The position numbers and the translations under genes were made by a program. Source: Forficula auricularia (taxonomy: Eukaryota; Arthropoda; Insecta; Dermaptera; Forficulidae). From it: DNA of 64,000 nt. Positions 44,574-55,900 of this stretch are shown piece by piece. A model generated the notes under the pieces. The model was not told the origin of the DNA and did not search any database. It saw nothing but the letters and a program-made list of their open reading frames with translations. Position 1 is the first letter of the stretch, and every line of letters starts with the position of its first letter. Location: contig JALMQS010000153.1 in NCBI GenBank assembly GCA_024734495.1, positions 13,978,299 through 14,042,298 on the forward strand, read 5' to 3'.

Positions 44574-44883
44574 ATGTTATTAAATATCACAGATATATTA
44601 TCTTGGACGGGTGATAACCCAAATCAAAAAAATATTAATGATGCGCAACGGATTTTATCTGTTGGTCATTTAATTAAATGCGGCATAAATAATGAAAAAA
44701 GTGATAAAAATGTGACCGTAGTTACCGCGCTTTGTATACAAACGTCACACATGAAAGAAAAGCCGCATGAAATAAATGTGAAAATATGTAAAAGCGGAAA
44801 ATAATTTCTATTACATGGTCTTGTAAGGCAGGATTAGGAGAAAAGTGTAAACATGCAGTGGCAACATTATTTTATTGTTATAG
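44574..44883 (+). pseudogene. SWIM-like zinc-finger exon, frameshifted
   Basis: The frame starts MLLNITDILSWTGDNPNQKN and runs to KICKSGK then TAA at 44804. One base out of frame it continues SITWSCKAGLGEKCKHAVAT and then LFYCYR, ending at TATAG|GTGAGT, a good splice donor at 44884. SKAGL-EKCKH is typical of SWIM fingers (CxC...CxH) found in insect YqaJ-nuclease-type proteins. Here the first cysteine is tryptophan, so the zinc site is damaged. A one-base deletion or an assembly error in the A run at 44798 explains the shift. Confidence 0.55.
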
Positions 44884-44969
44884 GTGAGTTTAAAATTTCT
44901 AACCCCTAATATTTGTCAACTTTGACACTTTTACATTCAACATGCATGTAATTAATTAAAAAAAAAAAT

Positions 44970-45170
44970 TTATTGTAGTAAAGGAGATGACTTTAAATTT
45001 ATCAACTTTTTCCAAATTAGCAAAAAAAATTCTACTAACACTGAATGATCACCAGCCTTTGGAAAGTTACGGAAAATCAAGTTTAAATTTTTATTAGCTT
45101 TGCTCAGACAATCTCTAACTGCACAACATGCTCTATTTTTTTGACTTGTTACGTTCTGTAAATACTTCAA
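44970..45170 (-). pseudogene. THAP-like N-terminal fragment
   Basis: The 66-residue frame contains CCAVRDCLSKANKNLNLIFR and NFPKAG, close to the start of THAP DNA-binding domains (C-x4-C followed by a short loop and a RFP-type strand). The sequence after NFPKAG does not continue as a THAP domain: the second C-x2-H pair and the AVPTIF-type motif are missing. It lies opposite and downstream of the SWIM-like piece in the same TIR-bounded element. It is a decayed fragment. Confidence 0.45.
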
Positions 45171-45310
45171 CTTCCATTTTTATTTTTAGATAATTTGTTA
45201 TAAAAAATTTATTGCTAATATAAACAGCATGTATTTACTCGACAGTTGTAAGCTATTAATAGTTTGTTTTTTTACCACCAGACTGCGTGACTCAATTTGT
45301 CAGTTCCCAA

Positions 45311-45728
45311 TAAAAGGAAAAAAAATCCAATATAGAATATAAACAACTTCTGAGAAATAAACATTATTCGGTTAAAGGTGTTTAAAGATCTGACAAGTTT
45401 TTGAAGTGTAACTTCTATGCTGAGGTTCGGAATGAAAGAAATACGTGGAATCGATGAAACGTTACACTCGATAATCCGTCATCGGCATGAACATTGCCAC
45501 TAGAAAGATTTGCCGCCGATAGTTACGGAAGTTTCACATCTACTGTAGCATAAATATTTCATTATCTTTATCTCATTGAAACAACTAAAGAACTTTCAAT
45601 TAACTTCAGCCGCATTAATGAATTACATATTAACCATGTATTGATGATGGTTTTAAAAATGAAACTGAAAATTCTATATAGGTTTTGAGTTTAATTTTTT
45701 ATTTTGTCTCATACCTGATCACCAAATT
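45311..45728. other. Spacer
   Basis: No feature was recognised apart from the direct-repeat flank at its left end. Confidence 0.4.
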
Positions 45729-45730
45729 TA

Positions 45731-46437
45731 CGAGGATAAGTCAAAAATTACCTACACTCTTCGTTCTACAACTTTATTAAACTAAGATAGGCGTCCGCAT
45801 GCGCATGCGTTGAGTTGGCGCGTCTGTGGTCACGTGCGCGGAATTTAATCACGATCGCGTCAGTTGTCTTCTAGCTACAACAGCATAAGCATGTCAGCTC
45901 CGCTATCAGATTGCACCAAAGAAGAGCAACGAGGAGTGGTCAGAGGGTATGAAAGGTGCTGAAATTCACCGGAGACTTTTGTCCCAATACGGGGAAAGTG
46001 CTTTATCTCGTAAAAGCGTTTTTTTATGGATCGAAATGTTTAAAAGTGGCCGAACGAGCGTAACACAAAAAGAGGGAGCTGGGCGACCGCCAACTTCGAC
46101 TACTGACGACAATATTCAGCAAGCTCAAGAGATGATTACAGCAGATAGACGAGTTACCATAGATAAGGTAGCATCTTCTTTAAACATTAGTCACGGTTCT
46201 GCCTATAACATTATCGATTTGCCTCAGACATGGACGTTCGGGATGCGGTGCAAAAGTGGCTTCATGACCAACCAAAAACCTTCTACCAGGAAGGCATCCG
46301 GAAGCTTGTGGTTTGCTGGACCAAGTGCATTGCTAAAGGTAGAGACTATATCGAAAAATAATCTATCTGTTGTACACCTATCTTAGTTTAATAAAGTTGT
46401 AGAACGAAAAGTGTAAGTAATTTTTGACTTATCCTCG
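45731..46437 (+). mobile_element. Mariner element with 61-bp TIRs, internally deleted
   Basis: The left TIR 45731-45791 starts CGAGGATAAGTCAAAAATTA; the right TIR 46377-46437 is its inverse with about two mismatches. TA flanks at 45729-45730 and 46438-46439. At 707 bp it is about half the length of an autonomous mariner. It sits 470 bp downstream of the tum stop codon, outside the coding region. High TIR identity suggests a fairly recent insertion. Confidence 0.92.
45891..46361 (+). pseudogene. Mariner transposase, N- and C-terminal parts only
   Basis: It starts MSAPLSDCTKEEQRGVV at 45891, loses frame through a short deletion, and resumes as WSEGMKGAEIHRRLLSQYGE on to VTIDKVASSLNISHGSAYNI, the two helix-turn-helix motifs of the TIR-binding domain. 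A large internal deletion removes the catalytic DD34D domain. From 46221 another frame gives DVRDAVQKWLHDQPKTFYQE and the normal C-terminus GRDYIEK then TAA at 46359-46361. It cannot make an active enzyme. Confidence 0.9.
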
Positions 46438-46439
46438 TA

Positions 46440-46911
46440 TTTTGCTAAGAAGGCTGAGAATATCCTTGAATATTATTAATTTGATGGCTAAATGATTAAC
46501 AAATATTAAATAAGTATATAAATAGATTCAGTATATTTAATATATTATGTTTATAATTATACATAAATTATTTTATTTTTTTCATTTTGTAGTATAAAAA
46601 ACGTGATGTTTTTATAGGGCAAGCATTTAGCGACAACACCCTTCCCCTTTTTATGAAGAAATGAAAGAATCCGTCTACCAGTTCATATTTAAATAGTAAA
46701 ATTATATTAAATAAATTTTAAAACAATACAGAATATACAATTAAATTGAGATAAAAATTTGACTCTAATTTAGACATGAAATCATAAAAAGTTGGAAAAT
46801 AAAGTATTATATTATAAAAAAATTAATGTATGATTTTAATTTTATATTCAAAATAAAATGAAATATCTCTTGCTCTAAGATAATTCATTTTTAAAAATTT
46901 GATAATATTCA
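46440..46911 (-). other. Downstream of tum: probable 3' UTR and flank
   Basis: Bases directly 3' of the tum stop (minus strand) are AT-rich and unremarkable. A minus-strand AATAAA occurs near 46571-46577, but I cannot fix the polyadenylation site. Confidence 0.4.
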
Positions 46912-46963
46912 TCAACACTTGGCACTGGGAGGTGTATCGAAGAATTTTCCTCGGCGAGGAGTT
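46912..46963 (-). CDS. tum: tum terminal exon
   Basis: Read in the phase set by the previous exon it gives [16 protein letters not shown] and TGA at 46912-46914. The basic, FF-containing end resembles the C-termini of RACGAP1 proteins. Acceptor ATTTTTCAG|A. A longer open frame in another phase covers the same bases (46875-47063) but would not join to the upstream exon. Confidence 0.85.
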
Positions 46964-49900
46964 CTGAAAAATAATCATCATTTATTAGATATGTGGTGGT
47001 AAAGGTTTTTGTTTTGCAAATGAGTTTATTAAGGATAAATTTGTATTTAACCCTAGAACGCATAATTCAGGCCTGTCAGGCCCGGTCAAACCTTTTAGTC
47101 CAGTCAACGAACGCTCAAAAAGGGGGTATAGAAAACAGTTTATAGGAGAGAATTTTTTCTTATGAAATTGTGTTTGGGCTAGTGAGGAGGTAAAAATACT
47201 AAAAGTTCCCAGTCCTAGCTACCGGGCTTAGGGGTGGAAATGTCCCGTTTTTTGGTTTTTTGCTTATATCTCTAAAATGGTGGATCGTAGGCAAAAAGTT
47301 ACTCTTAGCAAAATAAAAGCTTATAATGTTTACTACAAGATTGCTTCTATTTAATTTTTTCTCTATTCCTTATGATTTTTTAGATATACGCCCGCGAATA
47401 TCGTTTATGTATGAAAAAAATAAAATTTCCTATATTTTTCGTCAAACTTTTGTCTCTATCACCTCAGCCTTTCGTTTTACAGTAAAAGTCCTCAGAAAAG
47501 TAGTTGTAGAGCATTCAATTTCCTTTAAAATGATATATACATTTATGATCTTATCTTCAAATCGTCTGGAGTTAGAGCAATTTAAAAATTTCAGGTCGAT
47601 TTATACATTCTGTTAGAAAACCCCGCAATAGCCCAGTATATAGGGGGTTTCAGCTTACATTATATCTATAAATCTAAGAGTTTTATCAAAAAAGTCAACA
47701 AAATATCCTAGAGAATGAGATAGAAATCAAGTTTCTAAGATGAGTGGTTTTCATTTTATGAAGGAAAAATTGAGATTTTTTGAAAAAATGGATTATTTCC
47801 TGTCTGGAAAATTCTGGATATCTATAAATCTAAGAGTTTTATCAAAAAAGTGGTCCAAATAAACGTTCATTTGAATAAAATTTTCTAGAGAATGAGATAG
47901 AAATCAAGTTTCTAAGATGAGTGCTTTTCATTTTATCAAGGAAAAGCTGAGATTTTTTACAAAAAAATTGCAGTTTTTCAAAACTTCAACCTAATTGCGG
48001 CACGGGTTACCATTATCCAATTAAGATGAAACTTTGTTTAATTTGTAGCAAATTTAATCTAGTTTAAAAATGTATAGAATGGTATTTGTCGAAAACGTGC
48101 TCCATCATGGTCGAAATGGGAAAAAAATCGAAAAATGTGCGAGTTTTTGGGTTAAAGTCCTAAAATTTCGAGGTTTTTCGGCCACTAAAATTTCTCCCCC
48201 ACACTTTCGAGGTCGCAAAGTTAGATTTGGCATACCCACACCATACCAAACGATCCTAGAAAAAAAATCTTTTCCTATATACTGGGCTATTGTGGGGTTT
48301 TGTAACAAAATGTATAAATCAACCTGTAATTTTTAAATTGCTATAACTCCTTATAAGTTATTTATAAAATTATATTTATTATTTAATTTTTATAATTACC
48401 TATTTGATAAAAGGGGAGTAAGGTATAGGTTTTCCCCAACCATGCTAGCTGCTGATCTTGTTGGTTGAAGAGGAGTTCGAAATGCTGCAGGTGTAGGTTC
48501 CACATCTACAAAGCTATTCCAATATTCCGAAGGTATCATCATAAGATGCTCCATTATCTATTTGGATACAATTACAAGTTTGTAATAAAAGAATATAAAT
48601 AATTCTTAAAAAAAAAAAAATTATTTTCAAAACTTACTTTAATTTTCCTCTGAATATCCTGTATCATAAGGGCTTGTTGTTCATTATCATTTACTCCAAT
48701 AACAGTGATAGCAAATATTTTCGCAAGATTGGAGATATTCATTTTACATTCAAGATTTTGTGACATTCTAAAATTGAAATATATTGGATAAATAATTTAT
48801 AGTTTATGAAAATCAAATTATTTTAAAAAGTTAATAAAATATTATAATAGATCGAATTTTATTTCTGTACTAGCTGCAAGGCCCGCCTTCGGCGGTCCTC
48901 TTTCTAGCCAGTGAGCATGCCCCCTGGACCCCCAACCCACCTCCCGAAACCCACCCCGCACCATCCCACTTCGCCTCTGGGCCCTCAACCTGCACCCACC
49001 ACCCTACTCGGCCTAGATTTTTAACTTTTTAACCCCCTCCAACTCCCCTTAATTAAATTATTTATAATCATGTAGGGGGGTTAGTTTTTGCATTTTTAGA
49101 CTTATGGGGGCCCACTGATTATGTATACAAAATTTGGTTGAATTTGCTCAAATAGCCTAGATTTTTAATTTTTAACCCCCTCCACCCCCCCTTAATTTTG
49201 GGTCGATATGCACCAAAATCTAATCAGCTCTTAATCTCAATGGACCAATACTACGTGTGAAATTTAGTTTCGATATTCACACTAGTTTTTGAGCTAGCTC
49301 GTCCACAAAAATTTAGTAACGCACAGACTCACGGACACCCAACCAGACAAACAAACATTTTGACAAAACAATTATTATCTCGAAAAATATAATTTTTTCG
49401 ATGTTCACTTATTAGAGCTTTTTTCTAAAGCGAAATGCCATGGTTTCGCTCAATTTTTTTAATCGAAATAGTTTCCGCCTTTTTTGAGATATTTCGAAAA
49501 AAAAGAAGGAAAAAACACTTTTTTCATGCACGATTACAATACTTAACCATACCCTAAAATGGATATTATTAAGCTTCTAAAGTGTATTAAATTTATATAT
49601 CAAGATTAAAAATAATTTAATTCTAATGTTTGAGTGTTTTAAATATACATTTTATAAAAAATAAATGCAATTTTTTCAAAAAAATTTGAAGCGTACTATC
49701 GGCTTATTATTTGAATTTAAAAGAGAAGAAGAGAGAAAGCAAATTAATTTAAAGTTAATACCTTTGTAAATGGAGAATTAAGTACGCAAGTGTATCTCTA
49801 TTTGGCTGGGGTAACTGAGTAATCGCTTGATAAAGATTGGATCGGATTGTTTCTAAATCCGCGCCATCCACTGCTCGAACAAAATCTTCATGCGCTGTTG

Positions 49901-52900
49901 GATAGACCAAAGGCTCTCGCAAACATCTTAGAAAATCTTTAACTGTACTGCATATAACGTGGATTTCAACTTCGCTTAGATTAGGAATGCCTTTTCCCCG
50001 GAGAAATCTTTCCTGTAAAATCGTTTAGGTTAATTAATTGCATGTCAATAAAGGTTTATTAATTACCATAGATATAAAACTTCATTATATAGGGGCTTAC
50101 CTTTAGGTTTTTGACCTCTTTATCGGATCCGGGTACTCGATAAAGGCCAACATCGGAAATTCCTCGTTTTTCAATTTCATTGATACAGTGAATAAGAAGT
50201 GAAGGCACCATCGGGGCATCCCGTGGAGTGTAATCAGAAATAAAACCCTAAAAATATTAAATAAATAAATAAATAAATCTTTATTACTCGACCTGCTTAG
50301 AGACACAAGTCCTCGGTGGCTAGGTCAACAAAACATCAATACAAATTAACTACAGAAATTAATAAACATAAATACAAATCAATTAAAAGAAATGAACAAT
50401 TAACAAAAAAGAAAAGGAAATAGAAATGTATGCTCATTTACAAATAACATGATCATAGATTTCCATCAAAAGACAAAACGTAATTTTAATAATTCCGCGT
50501 AAAAACCCGATACCAGGAGGAAACGACGCATTAGCCATAAGTTGTTAAGGAAACCTGGTCAAAACCTTAACAAGGATGGTATGACCTCTCTCTACCTCAG
50601 CTAATCTCTGAATGTTCAATATTAAATAGATTTTTACTTTTTCTATAAATTAATTATTATTGTTTTTAATTCTTACATTGAAATCTTTTACTTTAGGAGT
50701 ATTTGCAACAGCTATACATGGTAATGGCACTTTGTTTCGACAGGCTGGATGTGCAGAAGCTCGGCAATCGATGCATTTAAGAACGACAGTTCCAAATTTT
50801 ATCCTAAATAAAATACAAGATAAGAATTAGAATGATATAGATAAATGTTACACTTATTTAAAGTAGTTGTTTCGCGACAATACTAGCAAAAAGTTAATGC
50901 TAGAGTATATAGAACATACAATAAGGATTCATAATTTCATAAGCCCAAAATTTTTTGCTGTTTATGTACGATTGCTAGCCAATCCCTTGGTCGTTTGACA
51001 AATCTGGCAACACTTCCCGAGCTTGTATATATTTTATCATAGAAATTTCAGATAAAGTACATTATAAAGGGAGATTTATAAAACAAAAAGTTCTTAATAA
51101 GCGATTGAAAGATGTTGCGACAATAGCTGAAGCGAAAAAACGTCAAAAAAATTGCTAAAGTTAACCCACTTTAGGTTAAATACATGCATTGTTGCCAGCT
51201 TGTTTTTAGTGTAAATTTTTTATTATTTATTTCTTTATTATCTCAGAAACGGTGTTGTAACTATGAATCAAAATTGTCTTAAAAAATGTATTAGTTATTG
51301 TTTAATGTTGGTTTAGTTTTGTATAACAATGGTAAGAAGAGTTTCTTAATTATAATTAAATATGTATGTAAACTTTCCGATATCCCGTATAGTGCAATAT
51401 ATAAGAGTCTGAAAAACTCTATTTTTGAAATTTAATATCTACGAAACTATATTGTTCAGAAATTTAGTTTTGCAACCAATCGATGCAGAATGATTTAAAT
51501 AATAATCTGTCTAAATTTCAAAAAAATCCTAAGAAAACCCATATAGTGAAACAACTTTAATAACAATCAGACAAACGTTTTAATTGAAAAGATTTTGTTT
51601 TGCCGAGAGTAGCAGAGTTGTTGAATCATAAAGAGAAACAATGGGGTTGTCATCTGCTTGATGCAAATAAATATACACATATATATCAAATATAAATATG
51701 TACAGTTATACATAATATATACTTTATTTGTTTGTTTGAGTAGCTAGCTTGCTACAACAAATTTTCAATATCCAATTGGTGATTGACCTCATGAGAAATA
51801 ATAGAATAGAATAAATATTTCTAATTAGACTGGTGGCCATGCCTTCGAAACTACAGTCTCAAACATAAAAAGTATCTACACTTTAGCTACTTGCTGCACT
51901 ACTGGCGCCTCGCATATTGAATATATAAAAATCATTTAAATTTAGTCAGAAATTTCCGTCCCTTGTCTCGAGAATTTCAATATAAATTATTTTATAACTT
52001 TTATTATATTTTATACGAGCTGCAAGGCCCGCCTTCGGCGGCCCTCTTTCGGCACGCCCCTTGGACCCCCAACCCACTCCCACCCACCACCCCGCATGAC
52101 TACGCCTCTGGACCCTCACCTGAACCCCACACTCCACCCTACCCCACCCCACTACGCCCCTGGACCATCCCTCCACCATGCACCCCCCCGCCCCCACCTC
52201 ACCTCTGGACCCTCATCTGAATCCTCCACTCCACCCTGCACCCCCCCCCCCACACAGCCTCCTTGGCCCCCCACCCCCGCCCCATGGGCTCCACCCCGCA
52301 CCCTCATACCAACCCCGCACCCCATACCCTAACCCACTCCATTCGGTTCCATTTGGCTGAGTTTGCTCAAAGGGCAAGAATTTACATTTTTTTTCACCCT
52401 CCCACCCTTTTTGGGGGAATTTTTTAAACAAAAGTTGTCAGAAATCACATCCCCTACAACTTTGCTTATAATAAAATTTGCCATAGGGTTAATAGTTTAG
52501 GAGTTATTTGATAGTTTTCATTCGTGCGCCCCCCCCCCCCCAACCCCCTTTTGGGGTCAAAATATCAAAACGTTATATAGCTATAAACGTATGTTAGAAG
52601 ACATCTGATGTAAATATGAAATTTCATAATAATCCCTTCAACTGTTTTTACGTGAAACATGTGCAACTTTTCGCGGAAACCACGGAAACATACAGACATA
52701 CAGGAATTTTTGTTGAGGGTGTTTTCATTCATAACTTTGCTTGAAACGTGTGCAACCAAAATTTGGCGTGATTTGGACCAATGTACAGACATAACCTTAA
52801 TTTTATATATATAGATTAGTAATTGTTTAATGAACTATTTACTTTTTGCCACAAGGATTACAGGTCTCGGGTCGAAGTACCGTTTTTGTAACAAATTCGT

Positions 52901-55900
52901 GCGTTCTAGTCATCAATTTTTTATTATTTACTCCAAATACATATCCACAAACATTTGGACTAGTTGCTGCTTCATGATTATTTTGGCAAAGAGAGTCATC
53001 GGTTGATGATTCTGAAAAAGAAAAAAAAATATCTGAATTTCTGGATCATTTATATTTTATGTTTTTTTGGAATTAGAGAAATATGATTCAGATTACTAAA
53101 GAATCAGCATTAGCCAAGGCATTGCATCTATCTTAAAACCCATTCAACTCAATTGTAAATGAATGAATGAATGAATGAATATGAAGGGAATATGAATTGA
53201 TGAAATGTAAATAATGAATTGAGGGTGATGATGATGAAAATGATGATGAGTTTAATGATGAAATGAATATGGATGAAAATGAACTATTAAAGAATTGCAT
53301 GTGTTAATCGTCAAAGCTTAAACGAAAACATTTTGACAATTCTTTAAAATGTTCCCGTGGCCTTACAGAAACTTGCGATGTCTAAAGCAAGTTACCAAGA
53401 TATCACGGGAAAGAGCAAAGAATGGGTTTTGAGTCTTAGGATAGAATGCAAGTGCTATTGAGCTTACAGACAGGGTTATCATCATGATCAATCGTGATAA
53501 AGAACGTCGGGTGGCAGCTACGACATTTTATTTATTTATTTATTTATTAATGATGTTATGTACATTTGCTCAAAGTCTTTAATTATTTAAACTTAAGGAG
53601 GTTCTTTCGCGACAATCCATAAAAAAAGTTTTAGCCTCGTAACCACTCTATAAATATGAACGGAACTAAAATTTTAGGTTATGTTTTTTTAACGTGACTG
53701 TCCACTCACACTACGAAATCTCTTTATGGATACACACATACTAGCCGGATCGTTTCCAAGCCATTGTGCTTATATCCCCTCCACTAAAAATAATCGCCCA
53801 AATATGTTTTTTTTTTGTTTTTTATCAAAACTTCGTGGTAAATAATTTCAATTTTTTTTTAAGTTACTTCGAATATATTATTCTAGTTTTTCATCAAGAT
53901 GGTGAGTCCTTCAATGAAAAAAATAGAATAACCCACCCTTTCCTTATCTACCCTATGTTAAAAATGTCATTTTTAATTACAATTATTTCGTGTTTGGTGT
54001 GGTAAATCGTCTTGAAATTTTAACAGTATGTGTATTATGCTTTTATGACTTATATTCCAAGTTTCAAAGAACTACCTTAATTAATTAGTTAATAAATATA
54101 TTGTAACATTTATTAATTCAGGAATGTGGTTTGAGAATTATTTTAATCTCCTAACATCTAAGGCTGGGCAGTAACAACTTCATGTGGGATTGAAATGCCT
54201 TGGAATTTGTAAATACGTTCATTGAATGGCGAAAATTTATTGGAAGTTTTAATATTAGTTAACTAGCCTCTGCTTTTCAAGAAGGATTTTGTTGGGATTC
54301 CGAAACATCAGAAAAAGGCTATTAAAATATATCTATTGGCCCACAAATTTATTTACCACATATAAATAATATTAAAAATACTGTTTCTAATAATGTTGAT
54401 TAACCTCATATACCTCATATCTCCGCCAATTGTCAACCGATTTTGAAAATTTTTTTTGCATTGGGTCCAGTCTAGCTTCCGATTGGTCCCATTTTTTTTC
54501 GTTTTTTTTTTCATAGGTATTAGACCTTTTTTATTAGGTTTGTTTAGACCTAACCTCTTTGTTTATGAACCGATTTCGATGGTTCTTTTTTATCTGAAAG
54601 GGGGTGTCTTAGGGATGGTGTCATATTAATTTGGTCAAGTTCTGATGATATGATCACTATTAATGACATCACTAAAAAGAGAAAAAAAATTTTTTTAAGA
54701 AAAAATAAAAACCGACTTCAAAAAATTAAATGCAACAAATAAAATACACTAAAAGGTATAAAATAATTATTATCTTATTTAGTAACAACTAAACGACGAA
54801 ATATTAACATGAAATTACTTTTTGAAGTTGGTGCCAAACATATACCTTTTATGAATCGCACTCGACGGATCTTACTTAGTACGTTTGGCGGGTACGCTCG
54901 CTTATAGGTATAGTTTGTTTGGTACCGACTTCAAAAAGTAATTTCATGTTAATATTTCGTCGTTTAGTTGTAACTAAATAAGAGAATAATTATTTTATAC
55001 CTTTTAGTGTATTTTATTTGTTGCATTTAATTTTTGAAGTCGGTTTTTATTTTTTCTTAAAAATTATTTTTATTGTACAACGTTTCGTCTCTCTCGTCCT
55101 AGACTTATTTTATTGTATCAATCTAAAAAGAAAAAATTCTACTATGTCTCAATTATTTTTATTGTTATCTCAACCAATGCTGCTCTACCAATTGAGTGCT
55201 TGAAAAAGTCTCGAGAGAGACGAAACGTTGTACAAAAATTGAATAAGAGCTTCAATAAAAAAACATTGTCCAATGAACTGTGAATTTTTAATCTACTGTC
55301 TCTAATCTCAAATCTGGAAAATAGAATGGTATTTTGGAACTTTATTTTTTTCGTAGTTGTTTCGCGACAATACTAACAAAAAGTTAATACTAGAGTATAT
55401 AGAACAGACAATAAGGATTCATAATTCATAAGCCCAAAACTTTTTGCTGTTTATGTACAGATTCTGGCCAATCCCGTGCTCGTTTGATAAATTTGGCACC
55501 ATTGTAAGAGATTGAATATTTTTATATTAAAATGACAGATAAAATAAATTTTAAAAGTTAAAAAATTTCTTTAAAAATCGTTTTGTTATTTTTTAACCAA
55601 TGTAATCAACACCTACGTTACATCTTATGAAAAAATCTAGCTTTATACATCTTTCGCTGGTTAAATAAATGCGCTGTTGCCAAATTGTTTTTAGTGTAAA
55701 TTTTTTTTATACATTTTTCATTATTATCACAGAAACTGTGTTGTAGCTATAAATCAAAATTGTCTTAAAATATCAATTGGTTATTGTTTCATGTTGGTTT
55801 AGTTTTTTATAAAAATGGTAAGCAGGGTTTCTTAATTATAACTAAATATGTATGTAAATTTTCCGATATCCCGTATAGTGCAATGTATAATAGTCTGAAA

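Larger units (their letters stand above)
44476..45310. mobile_element. TIR-bounded element holding SWIM-like and THAP-like coding remnants
   Basis: TTGGGAACTGACA at 44476-44488 is perfectly inverted at 45298-45310. Outside lie 24-25 base direct repeats (ATAAAAGG, an A run, then ATCGAATAT at 44452 or ATCCAATAT at 45310). Inside are a plus-strand SWIM-like piece and a minus-strand THAP-like piece. Class is unknown: the long direct repeats do not fit a normal transposon duplication. Confidence 0.5.

Noticed and set aside
46875..47063. 62-residue minus-strand open frame over the tum terminal exon
   Set aside because: The phase carried from exon 48400-48557 selects another frame, [16 protein letters not shown], which also looks like the family C-terminus. 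The longer frame reads through the intron.
47326..47616. 96-residue plus-strand frame in the last tum intron
   Set aside because: Part of an inverted-repeat arm shared with 48276-48353; no homology or splice signals.
51963..52360. Several proline-rich open frames on plus and glycine-rich on minus
   Set aside because: They come from the C-rich minisatellite within a Helitron; C runs exclude stop codons.
55165..55205. Possible tRNA gene
   Set aside because: Only a D-arm-like half is present; no anticodon arm, T-arm or acceptor stem can be built.
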